Shown: positions 42,369 through 51,409, counted from the first letter of the stretch. The stretch: 64,000 nt of DNA from Phenylobacterium montanum (GCF_018135625.1 NZ_CP073078.1:4868501-4932500); one strand, 5' to 3'. Notes: generated by a model from the letters alone, not told the origin. A program made the numbers and translations.

Positions 42369-42383
42369 CCTTGTCTGACAAGG
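42369..42383. promoter_or_regulatory. TTGTCTGACAA operator site 2 (ABC operon promoter)
   Basis: CCTTGTCTGACAAGG is a second perfect 15-bp palindrome with the identical 11-bp core, 56-70 bp before the substrate-binding protein start. Two identical sites in one promoter suggest cooperative binding or looping. Confidence 0.72.
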
Positions 42384-42438
42384 TGCGAGTCTGTGACGCA
42401 GGATCGTTAAATTCGGCGGGCGTGTTCAGGGAGGTTTC

Positions 42439-43260
42439 ATGCGCAAGTTTCTGGTCGCAGCCCTGCTGGCCCTGGGGACGCTCACGGCGACCATGGCCGA
42501 GGCCGGAGCGACCCTGAACCGGGTCATGGCGACGAAGACGCTGAAGGTCGCCACCAACGGCGCCTGGCCGCCGCAGAGCTTCCTCGACGACCGCAACCAG
42601 CTGGTGGGCTTCGACATCGACGTGGCCAACGAGGTGGCGCGCCGCCTGGGGGTCAAGACCCGCTTCGACACCCCCGACTGGGCGACCATGACCGGCGGGC
42701 ACTGGCATGGCCGCTGGGATGTGGCGATCGGCTCGATCACCCCCACCAAGGCCCGCTCGCAAGTGGTTTCCTTCGCCAGCGTCTATTACTACAGCCCCTA
42801 TGTCTTCGTGGTGCACAGGAACAGCAAGGCGCGCACCGCCGCCGACCTGAACGGCAAGAAGATCGGGGTCGAGACCGCCACCACCTCCGAGGACTATATT
42901 CGCCGCCGCCTGGCCATCGACGATCCGGGCGCACCGCCGGTGAAGTACCTGGTCAATCCCGGCCAGGTGCACACCTACGCCGACTCCATGCTGCCGTTCG
43001 ACGACCTGAGGCTGGGCGACGGGGTGCGCATCGACGCGGTGCTGGCGCCGGAGCAGACGGCGCTGCGGGCCATCAAGAGCGGCTATCCGATCAAGATCAT
43101 TCCGAACACCATCGCCTACAAGGAGCCGCTGGCGATCGTCACCGACAAGGATGACCCCCAGTGGACCGCCAAGCTGCATGACGTGATCCAGGCGATGCGC
43201 GCCGACGGCACGCTGGGGAACCTGACCCGCAAGTGGTACGGGCGCGACTACACCCAGTGA
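42439..43260 (+). CDS. ABC transporter substrate-binding protein (polar amino acid type)
   Basis: A 273-residue periplasmic protein. The signal peptide ends near MAEA (about 20-22), and the mature part is a family 3 solute-binding fold with LKVATNGAWPPQSF, LVGFDIDVANEVARRLG and DVAIGSITPTKARSQVVSFA. GGGAGG precedes the ATG by about five bases. It begins the plus-strand operon (binding protein, oxidoreductase, permease, ATPase) behind two TTGTCTGACAA sites. Ligand is probably an amino acid or amino-acid conjugate such as an opine; this is inferred from context. Confidence 0.9.
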   Translation: MRKFLVAALLALGTLTATMAEAGATLNRVMATKTLKVATNGAWPPQSFLDDRNQLVGFDIDVANEVARRLGVKTRFDTPDWATMTGGHWHGRWDVAIGSITPTKARSQVVSFASVYYYSPYVFVVHRNSKARTAADLNGKKIGVETATTSEDYIRRRLAIDDPGAPPVKYLVNPGQVHTYADSMLPFDDLRLGDGVRIDAVLAPEQTALRAIKSGYPIKIIPNTIAYKEPLAIVTDKDDPQWTAKLHDVIQAMRADGTLGNLTRKWYGRDYTQ

Positions 43261-44579
43261 GCGGGCAGACGGACTCGGCCTATGTGGAGACCTTCTACCG
43301 GCGCGGCCTGCCCGCCGACGCATCCGCGCGGCCGGCCCTGCAAGGGACGCTGGAGGCGGATGTCTGCATCGTCGGGGGCGGCCTCGCTGGCCTGACCGCC
43401 GGGCTTCACCTCGTTCGCCGCGGCAGGTCGGTGGTGCTGCTCGAGGCCAACCGGGTCGGCTGGGGCGCTTCGGGGCGCAATGGTGGTTTCGTTTCGCCAG
43501 GCTATTCCGCGGGCCACGACCTGATCGCCCGCCGGGCGGGGCCCGAGACCGCGCTGGCCCTGCACCGCCTTTCGATCGAGGGCGTCGCTATCGTCGAGGA
43601 CAATATCCGGCGGCTGCAACCCGAGGGTCTGGACCGCACCCCAGGCGTGATGAGCACCATGCGCTATGACGCCGCCGCGGCGTTGCAGAGCCGGCGCGAC
43701 TGGCTGGCGCGGGAGTTCGACTATCAGGTCCAGTTCAAGCCGACCGAGGAGGTGCGCAGCCTGCTGCGGTCCGAGCGCTACTACCAGGCGCTTTACGACC
43801 CCGCCGCCTTCCACATCGACCCGCTACGTTACGCCCGTGCGATCGCCTGCGCCCTGGAGGTCGAGGGCGGGCGCGTCTTCGAGGCCTCGCCGGCCCTCGT
43901 GCTGGAGCATGACGGCGCGGCGCCGCGCGTGCGCACGGCCGGCGGCGAGGTCCGCGCCCGGGACGTGCTGATCGCCTCTGGCGGCTATACCGGCCATCTC
44001 GTGCCCGCCCTGGCGCGCAGCTTCCTGCCCATCGCCACCTACGTCATGCTGACCGAGCCCGATCCCGAGGCCATCGGCGACGCCATCCGCACCCGCGCCG
44101 GCATCGGCGACAACCGCCGGGCCGGCGACTACTACCGCCTGGTCGATGGCGGCCGGCGCATCCTCTGGGGCGGCAAGATCACCACCCGCACCTCCGAGCC
44201 GCGCCGTCTCGCGACCCTGCTGCATGACACCATGGCCTCGACCTATCCCCAGCTGAAGCATCTGAGGGTCGAGATCGCCTGGTCCGGGCTGATGGCCTAT
44301 GCCCGCCACCTGATGCCGCAGATCGGCCCCCTCGGCCCCGGCCTCTGGTCCTGCACCGCCTTCGGCGGCCATGGGCTGAACACCACCGCCATCGGCGGGC
44401 GGGTGATCGCCGAGGCCATAGCCGGCGACAGCGACCGTCACCGCCTGTTCGCCCCCTTCGGCCTGGACTGGAACGGCGGCCCGGCCGGCCGGGCGGCGGT
44501 GCAGGCGACCTATTGGTGGCTCCAGGCCAACGATTTCTGGCGCGAACGCGGGGCCGGCCGCGATCGGTCGGCAGGCTGA
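43257..44579 (+). CDS. DAO-family FAD-dependent oxidoreductase
   Basis: A 440-residue flavoprotein with the FAD motif VCIVGGGLAGLTAGLHL near residue 36 and the GWGASGRNGGFV segment seen in the PuuB/OrdL/AgaE group, which oxidise secondary amines such as gamma-glutamylputrescine or opine-type conjugates. The C-terminal FAD contact is TAFGGHGLNTTAIGGR. The start is GTG, fixed by the GTGA overlap with the binding-protein gene. Encoded inside the ABC operon, it probably acts on the imported compound, cleaving it to an amine or amino acid. Confidence 0.86.
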   Translation: MSGQTDSAYVETFYRRGLPADASARPALQGTLEADVCIVGGGLAGLTAGLHLVRRGRSVVLLEANRVGWGASGRNGGFVSPGYSAGHDLIARRAGPETALALHRLSIEGVAIVEDNIRRLQPEGLDRTPGVMSTMRYDAAAALQSRRDWLAREFDYQVQFKPTEEVRSLLRSERYYQALYDPAAFHIDPLRYARAIACALEVEGGRVFEASPALVLEHDGAAPRVRTAGGEVRARDVLIASGGYTGHLVPALARSFLPIATYVMLTEPDPEAIGDAIRTRAGIGDNRRAGDYYRLVDGGRRILWGGKITTRTSEPRRLATLLHDTMASTYPQLKHLRVEIAWSGLMAYARHLMPQIGPLGPGLWSCTAFGGHGLNTTAIGGRVIAEAIAGDSDRHRLFAPFGLDWNGGPAGRAAVQATYWWLQANDFWRERGAGRDRSAG

Positions 44580-44591
44580 GGCGAGGGCGTC

Positions 44592-45551
44592 ATGCAGCAT
44601 CCGGACAATGTCGACTATCCGCCGCTGATGTCCCGCCCGGTGGTGTTCGCGCCCGCCCTGGCCATGCTGTTCGGCCTGCTCTGGTACGTCCATCTGGGCT
44701 CGCTGGCCGCAAAGCAGGCGGGCGTCAAAACCCTCGCCGACCTTCCCGCCGATGTCATCGGCGCGGCCCTCGCCGCCGTGCTGGTGGCGCTGGCCTGGCG
44801 CGTGTGGGTCAGGCTGGCGCTGCGCTGGCAGATGGCGCTGGTCTGGCTCGGCCTGGCCGGCCTGCTGCTCTACTTCTTCTATTCCTTTGATCTCAGCTTC
44901 GACTTCATCCGGCGCAAGATCGGCTTTCTGGTCACCCAAGGCCTGGTGACCACCATCTACATCTCGGCCATCTCCATCGTCCTGGCCTCGCTCCTGGCCA
45001 TGGTGGGGGCGATCGCCAAGCTGTCGCAGAACGGCGTCGCGCTCGGCGTGGCCAATTTCTACACCTCGCTGTTCCGGGGCACGCCGCTCCTGATGCAGCT
45101 CTACATGATCTATCTGGGCCTGCCGCAGCTGGGCATCGTGATCGGACCTATCCCCGCGGGCGTTGCGGCCCTGTCGCTCTGCTATGGCGCCTACATGACC
45201 GAGATCTTCCGTGCGGGGATTGAGAACATCCCCCGCGGGCAGTGGGAGGCGGCGAGGGCCCTGGGCATCAAGCCCTTCGACACCCTGGCCCGGATCATCC
45301 TGCCCCAGGCCATGCGCATCATCATTCCGCCCACCGGAAACCAGTTCATCGCCATGCTGAAGGACAGCTCGCTGGTCTCGGTGGTGGGGGTCTGGGAGCT
45401 GATGTACCTGGCCCGCACCCAGGGCCAGACCGAGTTCCGGCACCTGGAGATGATGATCACCGCCGCGCTGATCTACTGGCTTCTGTCCATGGTGCTGGAA
45501 GTCCTCCAGGCCAGGCTGGAGCGCCACTTCAACCGGGCGCACATGCGATGA
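44592..45551 (+). CDS. Amino acid ABC transporter permease (HisM type)
   Basis: A 319-residue inner-membrane protein. An N-terminal extension with two or three hydrophobic segments (about 18-95) precedes the usual HisM-like core. The core has [19 protein letters not shown] and the cytoplasmic EAA loop [19 protein letters not shown] that contacts the ATPase. Only one permease gene is present, so it may form a homodimer. The end overlaps the ATPase gene by ATGA. The extension is longer than in many family members. Confidence 0.9.
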   Translation: MQHPDNVDYPPLMSRPVVFAPALAMLFGLLWYVHLGSLAAKQAGVKTLADLPADVIGAALAAVLVALAWRVWVRLALRWQMALVWLGLAGLLLYFFYSFDLSFDFIRRKIGFLVTQGLVTTIYISAISIVLASLLAMVGAIAKLSQNGVALGVANFYTSLFRGTPLLMQLYMIYLGLPQLGIVIGPIPAGVAALSLCYGAYMTEIFRAGIENIPRGQWEAARALGIKPFDTLARIILPQAMRIIIPPTGNQFIAMLKDSSLVSVVGVWELMYLARTQGQTEFRHLEMMITAALIYWLLSMVLEVLQARLERHFNRAHMR

Positions 45552-46306
45552 GCGAAATTCAGGCCCAAGGCGCCGCGCCCGCGATCGAGATCCGCGGACT
45601 GTTCAAGCGCTATGGCGCGTTCGTCGCCCTGACCGACGTGTCTTTGACCGTGGCGCCCGGCGAGCGGTTGGTGATCTGCGGCCCTTCGGGCTCGGGCAAG
45701 TCGACCCTGATCCGCTGCGTCAACGCGCTGGAGGGCTTCCACCAGGGCGAGATCCGGGTCGGCGGCCAGCGCCTGACCCGCGAGCCCCAGGCCGTCGAGG
45801 CCGCGCGCCGGCAGGTCGGCATGGTGTTCCAGCAGTTCAACCTGTTCCCGCACCTGACAGTGGTCGAGAACTGCGCCCTGCCGCTGCGCGTCGTGCGCAA
45901 GCTGCCGGCCAAGGCCGCCCACGAGCGCGCCGAGGCCTACCTGGCCAAGGTTCGCCTGTCCGACCAGGCGGCCAAGTTCCCCCAGCAGCTCTCCGGCGGC
46001 CAGCAGCAGCGGGTGGCCATCGCCCGGGCCCTGGCCATGGAGCCGGAGGTGATGCTGTTCGACGAACCCACCTCCGCCCTCGATCCGGAAATGGTCAAGG
46101 AGGTGCTGGACACCATCCTCGGCCTCGCCCGCGAGGGCATGACCATGGTGGTGGTGACCCACGAGATGGGCTTCGCCCGTCAGGTCGCCGACCGCGTGGT
46201 GTTCATGGACCGCGGCGAGATCGTCGAGCAGGGAGCGCCGGAGGCCTTCTTCACCCAACCCAAGACCGAGCGGGCGAAGGCCTTCCTGCAGCAGATTCTG
46301 CGCTGA
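45548..46306 (+). CDS. Amino acid ABC transporter ATP-binding protein (GlnQ type)
   Basis: A 252-residue ATPase. Walker [13 protein letters not shown] (about 44-55), a Q-loop in [16 protein letters not shown], the signature [15 protein letters not shown] and Walker [15 protein letters not shown] are all present, with the switch His in [11 protein letters not shown]. The start is fixed by the ATGA overlap with the permease. It closes the four-gene operon, and a family B palindrome follows 33 bp later and may end transcription. Confidence 0.94.
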   Translation: MSEIQAQGAAPAIEIRGLFKRYGAFVALTDVSLTVAPGERLVICGPSGSGKSTLIRCVNALEGFHQGEIRVGGQRLTREPQAVEAARRQVGMVFQQFNLFPHLTVVENCALPLRVVRKLPAKAAHERAEAYLAKVRLSDQAAKFPQQLSGGQQQRVAIARALAMEPEVMLFDEPTSALDPEMVKEVLDTILGLAREGMTMVVVTHEMGFARQVADRVVFMDRGEIVEQGAPEAFFTQPKTERAKAFLQQILR

Positions 46307-46339
46307 GGGCCATTGGGAAATGGATGGCGCAATCTGGAT

Positions 46340-46455
46340 TGCGTGGTTCGAGACGCTCGCTTGCGCGAGCCCTCACCATGACTGGATTGGGTGAACCGCA
46401 AAAAGCCTCGTCATGGTGAGGAGCGCCCCGTCAGGGGCGCGTCTCGAACCACGCA
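46340..46455. repeat. Palindromic intergenic repeat, family B copy 3
   Basis: It is almost identical in outer arms to the copy at 22599 (TGCGTGGTTCGAGACGC and its complement). Inside it has CCTCACCATGAC and GTCATGGTGAGGAGCG. It sits between the convergent ABC operon and tandem GntR gene. Confidence 0.9.
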
Positions 46456-46468
46456 ACGGCTGCGGCGC

Positions 46469-47935
46469 CTACCGCCGCACGAAGCCGAACGAGAAGGCCG
46501 CGCCCTTGTGATGCTCGATCGAGGCCAGCACCGGCTCGCCGGCGGCGTCGTAGCAAGTCTCCTCGATCAGGAAGGCCGGGCCAAAGTCCCGGAATTCGGG
46601 CCGGGCCTGCAGGTGCGCGGGCAGGGCGGCGGCGGTCGCCTTGGCGGTAGACATCACCGGCCGGCGGCCCGCCGCCTCCAGCAGCGCGGTCAGCGAGCCG
46701 CCGCGGTCGCAGCGGACCGCCTCGGCGGACAGCAGGGCCGGGGACACGAAGTCGGTCGAGGCCAGGATCGCCGCCGCCCCGTCAAGGCGCACCCGCTCGA
46801 TCCGCAGCACTGGCGCGCCCTCGGCCAGCCGCAAGGCCTCGGCGATCTCGGGTGGGGCGGGCTCTTCGGCCAAGTCCAGTAGCCGCGGCGTCGGGTCGAG
46901 GCCGGCGTGCAGCATCATGTCGGTGGCGCTCTCGAAGGCGGTGATCGGCCGGGCGACCTCGATCCGCGCCAGGGCGGTGACGAAGCGGCCCCGGCCATGC
47001 TCGGCCCGGATCGCCCCATCCTGCTCCAGCCCCTTCAGGGCCTCGCGCAGGGCCGAGCGGGAGACGCCGAAAGCCGCGGTCAGCTGCGCCTCGGTCGGCA
47101 GCTGGTCGCCCGGACCCAGGCCCTGCTCGGCGATCAGGGCGCGCAGATCGGCGGCCAGCCGCGCGGCCTGGCTGATCGATCCCCGAGCATCGGCTCCAAG
47201 CCGGGTGCGGGCGAAGCTGAACGAGAATAGCCCGCCGCGGTGATAGTCGTGCGCGAACAGGGCGGGGGCGCCGGCGGCGTCATAGCCGGTCTCGGCGATC
47301 AGCATGGCCGGGCCGAAGCCGCCCAACCGGCATCGGCCCTGGGTTTCCGCCGGCAGCTCAACCGCGCTCGCCGTGGCCGCCGACATCCGCACCGGCGGAC
47401 CGCCTTCGGACAGGCGCGCGATCAGGGAGGCGGTCCAGTCGGCCTCGTACAGCGGCCCAGGCAGGCGCGCGGCCGGGACATAGGCCAGGGAATAGATCAG
47501 CGGTTCGCCCGCATGAGTGCGCAGCCGCTCGAGCCGGAGCACCGGCGCGCCCGTGGCGCAGCCCAGGGCCTGGGCCACCTCCGGTTCGGCGCCGACCTCG
47601 CCCACCGACAACAGCCGCGTCTGAGCCTCGTAACCCGAACGGCGCAGCATCTCGGTCAGGCTCTCGAAGGCGGTGGCCGGCCGTTCGACCCGCGCGGCGG
47701 CGGCGGGGGCGACGAAGCGGCCCTGGCCGTGCTCGGCCACGATCACCCCTTCCTGCTCCAGCCGCTTCAGCGCCTCGCGCAGGGGCGGCCGGGAAGCGCC
47801 GAACATGGCCTTCAGGGCGGCTTCGGTCGGAATCCGGCGCCCCGGCCCCCAGCCCTGCGAGCGGATCAACGCCAGGATCTGCTGGCGCAGCCGCGCGGCG
47901 ACCGAGCGTTCCTGCAGGGCGAGGGGAGAGGTCAT
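46469..47935 (-). CDS. Tandem-fused GntR-UTRA double regulator
   Basis: A 488-residue protein made of two complete GntR/HutC-type regulators in one chain. Unit 1 has a winged helix (10-75, IPTEAALKAMFGASRPPLREAL) and a UTRA domain (85-240, ending LFSFSFART). Unit 2 repeats both (wHTH 256-320, LPTEAQLTAAFGVSRSALREAL; UTRA 328-486, ending AFSFGFVRR). A single gene of about 240 residues is the norm. The protein looks like a covalent pseudo-dimer. It is divergent from the SIS deglycase gene, and TTGTC-N-GACAA sites lie in this gap and before the ABC operon. FrlR-type GntR regulators control fructosyl-amino-acid genes, which fits. Confidence 0.88.
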   Translation of the reverse strand: MTSPLALQERSVAARLRQQILALIRSQGWGPGRRIPTEAALKAMFGASRPPLREALKRLEQEGVIVAEHGQGRFVAPAAAARVERPATAFESLTEMLRRSGYEAQTRLLSVGEVGAEPEVAQALGCATGAPVLRLERLRTHAGEPLIYSLAYVPAARLPGPLYEADWTASLIARLSEGGPPVRMSAATASAVELPAETQGRCRLGGFGPAMLIAETGYDAAGAPALFAHDYHRGGLFSFSFARTRLGADARGSISQAARLAADLRALIAEQGLGPGDQLPTEAQLTAAFGVSRSALREALKGLEQDGAIRAEHGRGRFVTALARIEVARPITAFESATDMMLHAGLDPTPRLLDLAEEPAPPEIAEALRLAEGAPVLRIERVRLDGAAAILASTDFVSPALLSAEAVRCDRGGSLTALLEAAGRRPVMSTAKATAAALPAHLQARPEFRDFGPAFLIEETCYDAAGEPVLASIEHHKGAAFSFGFVRR

Positions 47936-47945
47936 GGGTTCCGGG

Positions 47946-47956
47946 TTGTCGGACAA
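47946..47956. promoter_or_regulatory. TTGTC-N-GACAA operator site 3 (tandem GntR promoter)
   Basis: TTGTCGGACAA is a perfect palindrome apart from its centre base. It lies 11 bp upstream of the tandem GntR start codon, which fits autoregulation. Confidence 0.6.
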
Positions 47957-48059
47957 GGCGACGGCTTGCGAAAGGAGCCTGAACCGTGCGATTTGGTCAA
48001 GGCATAGGCCGGTCCGCTTGACAGCCGTGAACGCCCTGAAATAGTGCGCCGCAATCCAG

Positions 48060-48070
48060 ATGTCTGACAA
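48060..48070. promoter_or_regulatory. TTGTC-N-GACAA operator site 4 (over the SIS gene start)
   Basis: ATGTCTGACAA differs from the site 1/2 core by one base and overlaps the ATG at 48060. If the start at 48087 is used instead, the site would lie in the 5' leader. Confidence 0.5.
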
Positions 48071-49100
48071 CAGAACGGGCGCGGCCATGCTGAACTTCGA
48101 CGAGCCGCGCTTCCTGCGCATCCAGTCCGGCGCCGTGGCCCTGGCCCAGCCGATCACGGCGGCGGTCGACGCCCTGCTGGACAAGGGCGCCGCCAATCTC
48201 TTTTTCCTCGGCACAGGCGGCGCGGGCCTGCTCATGCAGCCCGCCTTCGAGCTGCTGCGCCGCCGCTCCGGCTTTCCCGCCTACCTCGAGCGGCCGGCCG
48301 AGTTGGTCCTGACCGGCCACGCCGCCCTCGGCCCGCAATCGATCGTGGTGATCCCTTCGCTGTCGGGAACCACCGCGGAAAGCCTTGCGGTCGCCGAGGT
48401 CGCCAAGGCCCGCGGCGCTGCGGTGATCGCCCTGACCGGTCACGGAGATTCACCCCTGGCGGCCCTGGCCGACTACGCCCTGGTCAACTTCGCCGAGGAC
48501 GACACCTCGTGCGAGTCCTTCTATCTGCAGTCCCTGATCCTGGTCCTGGCCGTCATGCGCCACCGTGGCGAATTCGCCGGCTTTGACGCCGCCCTGGCCG
48601 AACTCGCCCGCCTGCCGGCCCTGCTGCTGGAGATCAAGCGCGCCTTCGAACCCCAGGCCAGGGGCATGGCCGCCTTTATCGCCGAGGGCGCTGGCCCCAT
48701 CGTCACCGCCGCCGGCGCCGCCTGGCCCCAGGCGCACTATTACGGCATGTGCATCCTGGAAGAGATGCAGTGGATCCGCACCCGCCCGGTCCACGCCTCG
48801 GACTTCTTCCACGGCACGCTGGAACTGGTCGAGCCGGGCGTCAGCCTGATCGTGCTCAAGGGCGAGGACGAGGCCCGCCCCCTGGCCGAGCGCGTCGAGC
48901 GCTTCGCCGACGGCCACACCGACCGACTGCTGGTGCTGGACGCCGCCGCCTTCGCCTTGCCGGGAATCTCGGCCGAGGTCCGCGCCCTGATCTCGCCGGT
49001 GATCCTGGCCACGGTGCTGGAGCGGGTCAGCGCCCACCTGGAGGTGATGCGCGACCACCCCCTGACCACCCGCCGCTACTATCGCCGCGTGGCCTACTGA
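48060..49100 (+). CDS. SIS-domain sugar isomerase/deglycase (FrlB/AgaG-like)
   Basis: A 346-residue protein with two SIS folds: FFLGTGGAGLLMQPA and VVIPSLSGTTAESLAVAEVAKARGA in the first, HYYGMCILEEMQWIRTRPVHASDFFHG in the second. The pattern resembles fructoselysine-6-phosphate deglycase (FrlB) and the AgaG protein of opine plasmids rather than full glucosamine synthases, because the glutaminase domain is absent. With the amino-acid ABC transporter and DAO enzyme it suggests catabolism of sugar-amino-acid conjugates. An in-frame ATG at 48087 (MLNFDEPRFL) is a second possible start; neither has a strong ribosome site. Confidence 0.85.
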   Translation: MSDNRTGAAMLNFDEPRFLRIQSGAVALAQPITAAVDALLDKGAANLFFLGTGGAGLLMQPAFELLRRRSGFPAYLERPAELVLTGHAALGPQSIVVIPSLSGTTAESLAVAEVAKARGAAVIALTGHGDSPLAALADYALVNFAEDDTSCESFYLQSLILVLAVMRHRGEFAGFDAALAELARLPALLLEIKRAFEPQARGMAAFIAEGAGPIVTAAGAAWPQAHYYGMCILEEMQWIRTRPVHASDFFHGTLELVEPGVSLIVLKGEDEARPLAERVERFADGHTDRLLVLDAAAFALPGISAEVRALISPVILATVLERVSAHLEVMRDHPLTTRRYYRRVAY

Positions 49101-49243
49101 AAAGCGACGCGCCGCGGTGTGCCCGCGGGCGCTTCGCTCCGCCGCGGTCTTCCGCTAATGTATCGCTTTCTCACGTTTCAGTTCCCGTTCCATCGCTTCA
49201 GGCAGGCCGCGGCCGGCGCGGCAGGGTGAGAAGGGACCATTCG

Positions 49244-50059
49244 ATGAATCCGAACAAGGCGCTTTGGGAAAAGGGTGACTTCACGCGCATCGCCTCCAGC
49301 ATGCGCGAGAGCGGCGACGCCCTGGTCGAGAGCCTGGGCGTCGGCCCCGGCATGAAGGTGCTCGACCTGGGCTGCGGCGACGGCACCACCGCCATCCCGG
49401 AGGCGCAGCGCGGGGCCGAGGTCCTGGGCGTCGACATCGCCGCCAACCTGGTCGAGGCCGCAAACCGGCGCGCGCGCGAGTTCGGCCTCGCCAATTGCCG
49501 CTTCCAGGAGGGCGACGCCTCCAATCTCGAAGGCCTGGCCGACGACAGCTTCGACCTGGTGGTCAGTATCTTCGGCGCCATGTTCGCCCCGCGGCCGATG
49601 GACGTGGCCAGGGAGATGCTCCGCGTGACCAAACCGGGCGGGCGCGTCGTCATGGGCAACTGGATCCCGGGCGATCCCACCCTCGTGGCCCAGATCCTCA
49701 AGATCAGCGCCGCCTTCTCCCCGCCCCCGCCCGAGGGCTTCGTCAGCCCCATGCTGTGGGGCGTGGAGGACGAGGTCGCCGCCCGCTTCGGGGCCGCCGG
49801 CGCGCCGCGCGAAAACATCGCCTTCGCCCGCGAGACCTACGTCTTCAACTACCCGCACCAGCCCGCGGCCCTGGTCGACGCCTTCCGCGACTACTACGGC
49901 CCGACCATGAACGCCTTCGAGGCGGCGCGGAAAGACGGCCGCGACGGCGCCCTGCTGGACCAGCTCTACGGCCTGTTTGAGGCCCAGAACACCAGCGCGG
50001 ACAAGGGGAAGACGTCGATCCCAGCGACGTTCCTGAAGGTGACGGTGACGGCGCCTTAG
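49244..50059 (+). CDS. Class I SAM-dependent methyltransferase
   Basis: A 271-residue cytoplasmic methyltransferase of the UbiE/ArsM-like Methyltransf_11 type. Motif I is VLDLGCGDGTTAIPEA (about 39-54), the acidic post-I residue is in VLGVDIAAN, and DLVVSIFGAMFAPRPMDVAREMLRVTKPGGR covers motifs II-III. The C-terminal part carries a GVEDEVAARFG segment often seen in small-molecule methyltransferases. GAAGGGAC precedes the ATG. Neighbours do not reveal the substrate. Confidence 0.85.
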   Translation: MNPNKALWEKGDFTRIASSMRESGDALVESLGVGPGMKVLDLGCGDGTTAIPEAQRGAEVLGVDIAANLVEAANRRAREFGLANCRFQEGDASNLEGLADDSFDLVVSIFGAMFAPRPMDVAREMLRVTKPGGRVVMGNWIPGDPTLVAQILKISAAFSPPPPEGFVSPMLWGVEDEVAARFGAAGAPRENIAFARETYVFNYPHQPAALVDAFRDYYGPTMNAFEAARKDGRDGALLDQLYGLFEAQNTSADKGKTSIPATFLKVTVTAP

Positions 50060-50104
50060 GCGGGTGGACGCCGAGGGCCGACAAACGCCGCTGACATACC
50101 CACC

Positions 50105-50133
50105 TTGACCAGAACAAAATAAGAACATATAAG
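50105..50133 (+). promoter_or_regulatory. Sigma70-like promoter with a perfect LexA box in the spacer
   Basis: TTGACC (50105-50110) and TATAAG (50128-50133) are exactly 17 bp apart. Between them GAAC-AAAATAA-GAAC (50112-50126) fits the alphaproteobacterial SOS box GAAC-N7-GAAC without mismatch. Bound LexA would block the promoter. The transcript would start about 25 bases before the TTG codon at 50165. Confidence 0.78.
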
Positions 50134-50164
50134 CTGAGCCTTTCCCCAAATTCAGGAGGCTCGA

Positions 50165-51409
50165 TTGACCGTCTACGATCGGCGTTTTCGGCTGGCCGAC
50201 GGGTCCGGCGCGCTCGGACTGAGTTTTGGCCCGGATGGCCTGTCCCTGGCTGGCGTGCCGTTGTTGCGGACGACAGTCTCGGGTTTGGCGCCGCGCCCGG
50301 CTGGCGAACTCGATGTCCTGATCAAGGGCGCCTATGGCCGCGAGCTGGATGTCGCCGGCCTGTCGGCCGGCCTTCGCGTGGTCGCTGAGGCGCTGAACTG
50401 CGGTCACGAACCGCGGGCCATGATAGCCGCGCTGCAACTGCGGCTGACCGAACTGGACTGGCGGGGAGCGGTGCGGATTGCGACCGTCGAGGATGCTCTG
50501 GCGAAATATAGTCCGGAACAGCCGCGCGACTGGCGTGGCCGCTGGACGGACGGCGGCGACGCCGGGCCAACACCCGGCGAGACCGGAACGCCGCAAGCTG
50601 ATAACGCCCCTGCCAGCCCGACGAGTTCGTGGGGCGTCGGCCCGGTCCATCTGGAGGGCGGGCGGCTGATTCCGATCCAAGGCGGCAACGGCGGGATCGG
50701 AGGGAACGGGCCACCGCCAGACCCCTTCGAGGTCCAGCCGGCTGAGCCGGTCTATACGGTCCAGCATCCGCCCATCGGAACCGAACCGGACCGCAGGATC
50801 GTCGGTGGTTTGGAGTACCCAGTTTGGCGAAGTGCGAAGCTTTCCGATGGAAGCAAATGGCCGGTTGCGACCGTCAGCTCGATCCGCGCCGCGATCAACA
50901 GCATGCCGGGCAGGACGCCCCAGCTTCGCATCTATGTCCCGACGAACGGTTATGGCGACATCCTGTTGGGCTCGACGCCGAACATGGATTTGCCCGAAAG
51001 GCCGGAGGGATACGATGAGGTATTGCTGCGCGGGCGCCCGCAGGTGACATCTTCACGCGGCCTCGAAACGGGCCATGCCGACGACGGAGTGGAAGAAGCT
51101 TTACGATTAGCGAGATCAAACGAGTTCAAGGAGATCTGCTTCAATCTGAGCTTCACGAACTGCACGGGTATGGTCGTTCAGAGCGTACGGCGGCCCGACG
51201 TGTTGGCGATAGTCAGGCCCCAGTTGGACGTGGGGTACAACTTCCGGCCCTACGAAACCTGGTCTCCTCGCCAAAAGCCGGAAGAGCGCCAGGAGGAAAT
51301 GCCTGACGTGCCGGGCATTCGCCGCCTCAATGATTTTACCAACAGGGTCGCCCTCGCCGAATTTATGCGCATGCGCGACATGGCTAAGGCATTCCGCTCA
51401 TGTTCGTGA
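50165..51409 (+). CDS. Unknown protein, SOS-controlled, first gene of a pair
   Basis: A 414-residue protein. The start is TTG, five bases after a perfect AGGAGG. Residues 1-112 form an alpha/beta-like region. KYSPEQPRDWRGRWTDGG (114-131) matches a short QPRD-x2-GRWT motif I associate with phage-derived and toxin-like proteins of Alphaproteobacteria (recalled, not searched). A Gly/Pro-rich linker (132-210) leads to a C-terminal domain (about 210-414) of unknown type with EICFNLSFTNCTGM. A linker plus variable C-terminal domain suggests an effector. No signal peptide is present. It overlaps the next gene by 10 bases and is driven by a promoter with a perfect LexA box. Codon use is slightly less GC-rich than its neighbours. 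Confidence 0.7.
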   Translation: MTVYDRRFRLADGSGALGLSFGPDGLSLAGVPLLRTTVSGLAPRPAGELDVLIKGAYGRELDVAGLSAGLRVVAEALNCGHEPRAMIAALQLRLTELDWRGAVRIATVEDALAKYSPEQPRDWRGRWTDGGDAGPTPGETGTPQADNAPASPTSSWGVGPVHLEGGRLIPIQGGNGGIGGNGPPPDPFEVQPAEPVYTVQHPPIGTEPDRRIVGGLEYPVWRSAKLSDGSKWPVATVSSIRAAINSMPGRTPQLRIYVPTNGYGDILLGSTPNMDLPERPEGYDEVLLRGRPQVTSSRGLETGHADDGVEEALRLARSNEFKEICFNLSFTNCTGMVVQSVRRPDVLAIVRPQLDVGYNFRPYETWSPRQKPEERQEEMPDVPGIRRLNDFTNRVALAEFMRMRDMAKAFRSCS

